Shown here piece after piece: positions 57,644 through 64,000 of a DNA stretch of 64,000 bases. Source of the stretch: Glandiceps talaboti (lineage: Eukaryota; Hemichordata; Enteropneusta; Spengelidae); NCBI RefSeq assembly GCF_964340395.1, contig NC_135559.1:24631072-24695071 (forward strand). The letters run 5' to 3'. The notes below the pieces were generated by a model. It was not told where the DNA came from. It did not search any database and saw nothing but the letters and a program-made list of their open reading frames with translations. Each line of letters starts with the position of its first letter. The first letter of the stretch is position 1. The position numbers were made by a program, and so were the translations under genes.

Positions 57644-57649
<6 letters not shown>
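57562..57649. repeat. Perfect 88-bp palindrome at the zinc-ribbon start
   Basis: Arms 57562-57605 and 57606-57649 are perfect inverses meeting in a TA tract. The arm is the first dozen or so codons of the zinc-ribbon relic (ATGGAAAACGATATTAGATT in both directions). A second TA tract follows at 57648-57674. Confidence 0.96.
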
Positions 57650-57678
<29 letters not shown>

Positions 57679-57939
57679 TAGTCTTATATATTTTTAATTA
57701 TCATTACGCTTACAAAACCACCTGCAATGATATACATATACTGATATTTTTTCATCTCATCACTAAGTTGATAGTAATTAATAAATAAAGGTTATCTGTC
57801 ATCTATTTATTGGTGGTATTCTAACTGTAGATTCTCGTCAGTGATTCTCACATCCGACTTATATTTTATACGAGTTTCTATTTTTGAGCAAACTCAAAAT
57901 TTTACTTCTATGTTCACTCCATTCCTCATGATGATTCAT

Positions 57940-58460
57940 GATGACTTTTTGTTTATTGTATAAAACTTTGGTTAGACCCCACCCTTGAGTACTCTAACCA
58001 GGTGTGGGCTCCATGGCCACATCATATTAAGCATAACTATAGAAAATGTTCAGAGACAGGCTACAAGACTTTTACCTGGTTTCAAAGACTTACCTAATGA
58101 GGAAAAACTGAGATGTCTTGATCTATCTACCTCAGGTTATCGTCGCATAAGGGGAGATATGATCGAGTTATACAAAATTGCATCAAAGAAATATGATTCA
58201 AGTGTAACTGATTTTATTAGGTTCAGTGTCGGTACAACTAGAGGGCACCAGTACAAACTTTTCAAGGAACATACAAGGCTTGACATACAAAAGTATTACT
58301 TTGTGAACAGAAGTGTAAATAAGTGGAACAGTTTGAAGCTGTCAGTGGTCTCTGCACCAAGTGTCCAGTCCTTTGAGCAACGACTTGAATGATAATCTGT
58401 GGAAAAACTTACCATGCAAATTTGACATTGACTCTCAACCATCAACTCTAGACATTAATA
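57940..58460 (+). mobile_element. Non-LTR retrotransposon 3' fragment (CR1/Jockey-type)
   Basis: Codes for the C-terminal region of a LINE polyprotein: LEYSNQVWAPWPHHIK, then after a shift IENVQRQATRLLPGFKDL, GYRRIRGDMIELYKI, GTTRGHQYKLFKEHTR and KYYFVNRSVNKWNSL, ending near SVQSFEQRL. After another shift DNLWKNLPCKFDID follows. This order (YxxxVWxP, VQRxATR, RRxRGDMIE, NRxVxxWNSLP) is typical for many metazoan LINEs. 5'-truncated and inactive. Confidence 0.88.
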
Positions 58461-59100
58461 CACACTCAGTGCTATACCGGTATATGGCTGACAACGATCT
58501 GATTTAGAGGCTGAAAAGCCTAGTATCAGAATTGTTCCTGTATATTCCTGTATGTGATCTTTTGTGTAGCTGTTCTAATGCTAAATCAAGTCATCGTTCT
58601 TCTTCTAAACGAGCTGCAGTCGGATAAAACAGTGTCACGAGTTGTGATCCTCCAATAAATGCTGTTGCATACAGCCCCAGCTATCATAATTCCAATACTT
58701 GCCATTATATATTATTACATTCCGTAACTTGGTTGTTATACTTTTGTAATTGAATGTCAATACATGTTCAGAGACATGAAAGATCTGACTTCATATCACC
58801 ATGGCTAGTTTATTACACCATCAGCCAAACAGAACAGCAGAACAGAACAGCTCAAGAAGCTTTAGTTCTCCCAGGTCGATCACCGTTGTCACCCGAGCTT
58901 ACTAATTAGAATCTGAAGAAAACTTGCAAGACGAAATGTGACGTAGGGTATGACGTGTTGTGACATAGTTGGGTTGACATCAACCACCTAAGGGGTATCA
59001 AGAACTTCAACTCTGGACACCAGTTTGCACTGCCAGTTTGATGGACTTAGTACAGAATGATGATTCATTGTCAAGAGTTTGACTATCATTCATGCATTTC
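58461..59100. other. Intergenic, nothing recognised
   Basis: No supportable gene. A short AGAACAGCAGAACAGAACAG repeat near 58841 is the only local structure noted. Confidence 0.45.
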
Positions 59101-59104
59101 CACT

Positions 59105-59265
59105 CATTAATTGCAGACATTGACTTGACAGTTGGCTGTCCTGACTTATCAATTGACGACCCTGATTTGTCATTTGACAACCCTTACTTGTCAGCTGACA
59201 GTCCTGACATCAACTGACGGTCCTGACTTGTCAGTTGACGAGTTCGACTTTTGACATAAATTACG
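59105..59265. repeat. Imperfect 25-30-bp tandem repeat
   Basis: Five degenerate units around GTCCTGACTTGTCAGTTGAC and related forms (TTGACAGTTGGCTG, TTGACGACCCTGATTTG). Old, diverged array. Confidence 0.75.
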
Positions 59266-59639
59266 CTCCATACAGAAATTACATACTTAGTTTTGAAAGA
59301 AACTTCAATTCAATTGAAAATGCAACATGCACATTCCAAGCCTGTCACTCTAACCAATCGACCATCATGACTCAAGAATAGTAAGTAATATTGCATAAAG
59401 ACAGAAGATATGAAATTAGCACTCATTTACATGTTGTTCTTGGTGTACATTTTTATCATCCACTACTAGTACTGAGTGAATACATGCATGTCCACTACTG
59501 TAATGCTCTTTCAAGAAGACACATTTTCTTCAGAGCTTAATATAATTTGCATAATAGATCAGCAGCTTTAAGCACTCACTTTGACAAATATGGCATCCAC
59601 TTGTGACTCTTAAATGCAAATAACTGGAATATGGCATAT

Positions 59640-60090
59640 TACTGAAATTCCCCATATCTATTCATCACCCAATCATATTGGCTGTACTTACCTTTAAAAC
59701 ACGCTTTCAAAAACAGGTAGTTTGATTGGCTGAGATATTATTGAAATTCACTACAGCAAGTCATCAACCAAACATATTGGTTGTATATATACCATTAAGA
59801 ACTGAGCACTTTCATGAAAGTGTAACTTGACTGGCTGGTGAAATATGGGAACTCTCCACAGCCATTCTTCAACCAATCGTATTGATCATATAATGAGAAA
59901 AATCAATTGGGTGTATCTCAAGTTATTCCCTTTATACCATTTATCAACCAATCAGAGTGTCTGTATTAACTGTCATAAACATATTCGATAAGGTGACCCC
60001 TGATTGACTGATGACTAGACTACAACAATTCAATGGCCATTCACCAACCAATCACATGGACTATACTGTCTACAACAATCTTCAAATCAC
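59640..60090. repeat. Diverged about 100-120-bp tandem repeat with CCAAT motifs
   Basis: Four or five diverged units, each with CATCAACCAATCATATTGG or a close variant and a TTTGATTGGCTGA-like phrase. CCAAT appears in both orientations in most units. No gene nearby, so a promoter role is unsupported. Confidence 0.6.
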
Positions 60091-61060
60091 AAAACTGACA
60101 TTTAGGTAAAGCTCAGAAAAGTTTCTATTTTAAGCTTCAAATGATGTATTGCTGACACAAATATAACAAATACAAACAATTCATCAATCCTTTAAGATTT
60201 CCTAAATTGACATATCCATGATTTAACAGTTCATAAGTAGTAACTACCTTCTATATCTTAAAATCTACATAAATACATCTCCAAATTCAAATATTTATGA
60301 TACATTTCTAACTTCTAAAATTGTAGAAATGCTATGAATCAAAATACCTTAAGTAAAATAAAAACAAAATAGTATTTCGGTAATTATTGTGTGCACAAGT
60401 GAAATGCCACGAGACATTTTTCAAATATGTGTATTTGTAATATCGATTGGTCAATAAACCTGTTGTTATGATTTTTCAATCAACCAATGGATTGTATGCA
60501 CCCAGGTAGTTGAGGAAGTATAATGGGTCATTGTGCTCATAAGGATCAGTGTCAGTGGAGGTATTAAACTGTAAAGCACATCTTTGCATATAAAAGTAAC
60601 ATTAATGAACATCTGCTAATTGGCCAATGAGAAGACTTAGGGAACTCTTATTTTGGGTAGGACTAGCTTTGAATAATATAATAAACGTAAGAATCAAAAT
60701 GCTCACAAAAAGTATTTTTGCATTACGTAAAGCCAGATGTTGTCAATACAGTCTTTTAAACAAAAAGAATAAATTTTATATTTCTGTTTAATGTTAACTG
60801 TTTCAACATAATGTTTCCCATTTGTATCAGATGGGTGGGTTTTGAGATATGTACATAGGAAGGGGTTGAGACTAGGTCCAATGTTGTATGGTGAAAAGCA
60901 TAAGGACAGACCTTTTCATTTGTATATTTCTCATTGTAACATGTTTTGGTTGTTAAAAATAAATCTGAAAAAGTATGCCAATGGTGTTGTAGCACAACTG
61001 TAGAGTTTATGTATTATTTAGTTTTTTAATGTTATATAAAGAATAATTTTACTGTATTTT
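60091..61060. other. Intergenic, nothing recognised
   Basis: AT-rich with short inverted and AT-rich runs. Only a dispersed phrase (CCAATGGTGTTGTAGCACAA at 60979, also near 5070) links it to other repeats. The 79-codon minus frame at 60756-60995 has no support. Confidence 0.45.
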
Positions 61061-61064
61061 CAGC

Positions 61065-61122
61065 GCCTGAAATTTTTACCTTCCATGAGGAAGGATATAT
61101 ATTAGGGATGAAAAGTCTGCAT

Positions 61123-61155
<33 letters not shown>

Positions 61156-61850
61156 ACCATTTTCTCAAAAATGGTTGGATCAATTCAAAAGAAATTTGGT
61201 GCACATACATGTATTCATTAGGTTAATGGCTAGCACTGATTAGGTTTTAGTAAACAAACCATGAATTAATATTAATGAGCTATTTACATAATTAATGGTT
61301 TAATAATAATAATAATAATAATAATAATATTTATTTCTTATATAGTGCATTACATAATTGCGTAAAAATCTCAATACTCTTCAGATGATAAAAATACACA
61401 TTAGATGATTGGAGAATAAAAAAATAAACTATAAAACGGTTTAATAAAACTGACACATTGTGTCAATCATGAATAAAATACTTTCATTGAGCCATGCTGG
61501 AGCAATGCTTTTCAAATGAGGTTAAAGAGGTGTGTTTTCACTTGTGCTTTGAAAGAAGACAGAGAAGGTGCATTTGGTAATTATTGGTTTTCAGTAATTA
61601 GGCTATATCTTTAAGAATGCATGCTTCAAATTAAAGATATTAGTAGTGCTGAAAATCATTAATTATGCAAATGATTCATTAAAAGTAAGTTACTTTAATA
61701 AGCTTTATGACACGTGTACCCTGTATCATGAATGTACCAAATTATATAGAACTTGAAGCTTGCCATTTTTGAGAAAAGGTTGACAAAGACAGACAGACAC
61801 ATACACATAAACACACACACACAGACATTGCAGTGCTCAAACAGGTGTCA
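61065..61850. mobile_element. Dispersed element with (TG)n and (CA)n edges, containing an insert
   Basis: Left: GAAATTTTTACCTTCCATGA, (GT)n at 61123-61155, then ACCATTTTCTCAAAAATGG. Right: GCCATTTTTGAGAAAAGGT and (CA)n-rich sequence to 61830. The two CATTTT(T)..GAGAAAA phrases are inverted relative to each other, suggesting terminal symmetry. At 61300-61600 an (AAT)n tract followed by TTATTTCTTATATAGTGC looks like a separate retroelement tail inserted here. Confidence 0.5.
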
Positions 61851-62009
61851 ACCGTTTACATCAATTGTGCAAACTATGTGCTAATCTTTTCATATCGTCA
61901 TGATTTTGATATGCCCAGGTTCTTCCATTGACATCTGGGACAGTCTACATGAATTCTCCCCCCCCCCCCCTTTGCCAATACCTTTGATTACTTTCCTATG
62001 ACTGTTCAA

Positions 62010-63150
62010 TAGAAAATAGTAGGACAATTGTGTTTGGCTGTTGCTATGGGCATGGTCTTGTTGCTAGGCATATTGCTTACATTTTTTGGAATTGTTATTT
62101 AATTACCTACCCATCCCAGGTTTCACTGTACAATATCTTACCCACAACTCTCTCTGATTGGTATGCTTGGAGGTTCCTTATTTTATAACTTTTTCAATAA
62201 TCCATACTTTTCAACATTTTAAGCATAGTAATTAAGTTTATTTGATATGTAGCAAAAGAACGCTTAGGAATCAAAAATAAAGTTCTAAATTTTGTATAAA
62301 AATGAACTAACAACTAAATTAAGCATGTGCTGTGAATAAAACACTTTTCACTGTCAAAGTGTCAATAACTTGGGTAGTCAGTGTGTATGATGAGTTTTAG
62401 TATGTAAATTTCTTTTGTCATACCTATTCAAATAAATCTATTGCATAGGTGCATATATTTTCCTTAGTTTTGTCGCAAATATTCTTCATGTCTTTCAAGA
62501 AAATCTGCTGACAAATTCCTAAAATTGCTACTCCTTCTACAATAAATCACTGGTACCAGAACCGATGAAAATGGGCATTCAGAAACTCATCAGTGGCAAT
62601 TCTACGCTTGCCAAATGGAAAAAATGTTGTTATAAAACCCTATACACTGGTGAGATTTGTCTGACTATAAGGAGATGATGTCCAACACTACAAATCAGAG
62701 AGAGTTGTGGGTAAAATGTTGTACAGTGGGTTTCAGCTTTGCAATATAAATCATAATTTGGCTGTTGCTATGGGCATGGTCTTGTTCCTTGGCATATTTT
62801 CATATTAAAAAAAATCTTTTTTCACGCAATACCTACCCATACCTGTTGTTATCTTTTTAATAGGCATCGATCATCATCACTGTCGCTCAGGGCATGGTCA
62901 AGGTTGCCATGGCCATTTGTGTCAAAATGTTTCGAACAATAACTGCAGAATAACACCTCCAGAAAGATTCCCACCACGTTTCAGCCCCATTCGCCATGTA
63001 GTTTTGAAGATTTAAGTTAATAACCTAAATTCAGATTTACATATCGTTGATGGGATCATCATGTTATGAATACACCTTCATCTACACATCTCTAGATGCA
63101 TCGGTTTCCCCAGTAAATTTCAGCTCAATTTGCTAAGTAGTTTGTGAATT
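62010..63150 (+). repeat. F1 dispersed repeat split by a transposon
   Basis: F1 modules (GGCTGTTGCTATGGGC, TTGTTGCTAGGCATATTGC, CTACCCATCCCAGGTTTC) run to 62123 and resume at 62729 with GGTTTCAGCTTTGCAATATA, then the downstream F1 blocks (AACACCTCCAGAAAGATTCC, TCGTTGATGGGATCATCA). The break is a clean insertion of the element at 62124-62728. Confidence 0.85.
62124..62728. mobile_element. 605-bp element with CACTGTACAA ends and 5-bp duplication
   Basis: Inverted ends of about 36 bp start CACTGTACAATATCTTACCC (left) and CACTGTACAACATTTTACCC (right, inverse strand), both continuing CACAACTCTCTCTGATT. Direct duplication GGTTT at 62119-62123 and 62729-62733. It splits an F1 repeat whose two halves join correctly when it is removed. 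No transposase. CAC-starting ends with 5-bp duplications occur in Transib; CACTG ends also occur in the EnSpm/Chapaev group. Superfamily not decided. Confidence 0.85.
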
Positions 63151-63535
63151 ATATGATGACTCGCACACTATAGAACACATTTCACACTGAAAGTTGGTAA
63201 AATATTGTACTTTTATATTATACTATAGTCCACTCACAAGGACCAAATATAGTGATTGTGATTGTGACACTGAACAAGAATTTATAACATATGATGTAAC
63301 CAGTTCAGACCTGTGGTGCTGCACATTACTAAATCGCAATGTGACCATTTTTTTGACATTGTATTCATGTGTCTACCCATTCTAATGTGCTATCTATAAA
63401 CCATAGCATTGCTTGGCTGATGAAACTTGCTACGGGTGTGGTCTTATTAGTGTAGATGCACATGAAAATGTGCTAACAATACACCAGATTTAAACTGAAT
63501 GCCTTCCGTAAGGGTATAGTGTTGCAATTTCATGA
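63151..63535. other. Dispersed repeat remnants, no gene
   Basis: Includes a copy of CCAGATTTAAACTGAATGCC (63483, also 17699) and an F1-like CTACGGGTGTGGTCTTATTA (63430). The 63-codon frame at 63194 is unsupported. Confidence 0.45.
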
Positions 63536-63554
63536 TTTATGCAAGAAATTTAGC

Positions 63555-63682
63555 TCTATATTTGTGATTTTTCAAGTCCCAATGAAAGTTAGTTCTCAAA
63601 AATGTTGTTCAAATGCTCTATATTTGTGATTTTTCAAGTCCCAATGAAAGTTAGTTCTCAAAAATGTTGTTCAAATGCTCGC
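63555..63682. repeat. 63-bp perfect direct duplication
   Basis: Two head-to-tail copies containing GCTCTATATTTGTGATTTTT and CAATGAAAGTTAGTTCTC, identical by eye. Confidence 0.93.
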
Positions 63683-64000
63683 CTCCTATTCTCAGCATAG
63701 GAAAGCTTGCCATCCCCAACTTCCATGATCCCCTACATATGCGGGATATGCACACCCGTTTCCACGGCAGATAATAAACAAAATTCAAACCGACACCATT
63801 TTTTTCTGAGCAGTAGCACATAACTTGGAAAAAGTGAAAATGGCAGTTCTTGTTTGGCTATTAGATAGGCAATATTTTTAATATCTTTATTTACAATTCT
63901 GCTATTTTGTTATCACTCTTTACTAGTAAGTACTAGTTATACCAAAGGCTTTCACCAAGGGACTGGCTGCCGCTGGTTTCGTGAAATATATCCTATAATT
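63683..64000. other. Intergenic, nothing recognised
   Basis: No gene or repeat I can name up to the window end. Confidence 0.4.

Overview
This is a gene-poor, repeat-saturated stretch of an animal nuclear genome. There are no operons, ribosome-binding sites or long conserved reading frames. Instead there are long minisatellites, CA/TA/ACAT microsatellites, tRNA-derived SINEs, non-LTR retrotransposon debris, a Penelope-like retroelement with a GIY-YIG domain, and several cut-and-paste transposon families recognisable from terminal inverted repeats and target-site duplications. The mix suits an aquatic invertebrate (an invertebrate deuterostome such as amphioxus or an acorn worm would fit), but I cannot name the species from sequence alone.

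Layout. 1-640 is a 50-bp satellite. 640-8990 is built mainly of diverged copies of two dispersed families, called F1 (a module with GCTGTTGCTATGGGCGTGG) and F2 (a module with AAGGTCAAGGTCAAAGG and AAATATGGCTGCCAT). 8995-16545 is one 7.5-kb array of a 26-bp unit. 16.5-24.6 kb holds at least eight further arrays, a tandem array of tRNA-like SINE heads, and fragments of two DNA transposon families. 24.6-25.4 kb is a non-LTR retrotransposon fragment. 26.6-27.8 kb (26-bp unit), 31.0-31.8 kb (42-bp unit) and 31.8-36.15 kb (46-bp unit, about 90 copies) are arrays. The only convincing host gene piece is a first coding exon on the minus strand at 37965-38043 encoding a signal peptide and followed by a splice donor; if that gene runs left, the large arrays may lie in its first intron.

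From 38.5 to 58.5 kb the window is a nest of mobile elements. A TA tract leads into a perfect 153-bp palindrome carrying a candidate hammerhead ribozyme, then a Penelope-like element (39415-43130). That element was interrupted by a 2.0-kb Harbinger-type transposon at a TTA target; removing the insert with one TTA restores the reverse-transcriptase motif DVKSLYT. Next comes a 6.2-kb element (44855-51075) with ends GGGGAGAACCATTTGATTTC, TAA duplications and roughly 0.8-kb inverted arms. It contains a 101-codon reading frame, decayed tandem copies of the end of that frame, and two secondary transposon insertions. Then come a LINE inserted into another LINE with a 6-bp duplication, another Harbinger-type copy, and an AT-rich island (55.0-57.7 kb) with broken frames and a zinc ribbon. 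The right end (58.5-64 kb) returns to dispersed repeats and includes a 605-bp element with CACTGTACAA ends and a 5-bp duplication.

How it fits together: the sequence is explained almost entirely by mobile-element insertion and tandem amplification. Points deserving follow-up are the candidate ribozyme in a palindrome, the long-arm 6.2-kb element with its orphan frame, the array of about 90 perfect AGGTCATGACCT palindromes, the amplified pol III promoter heads, and the AT-rich zinc-ribbon island. Coordinates of repeat edges are estimated by eye, and copy numbers come from length divided by unit.
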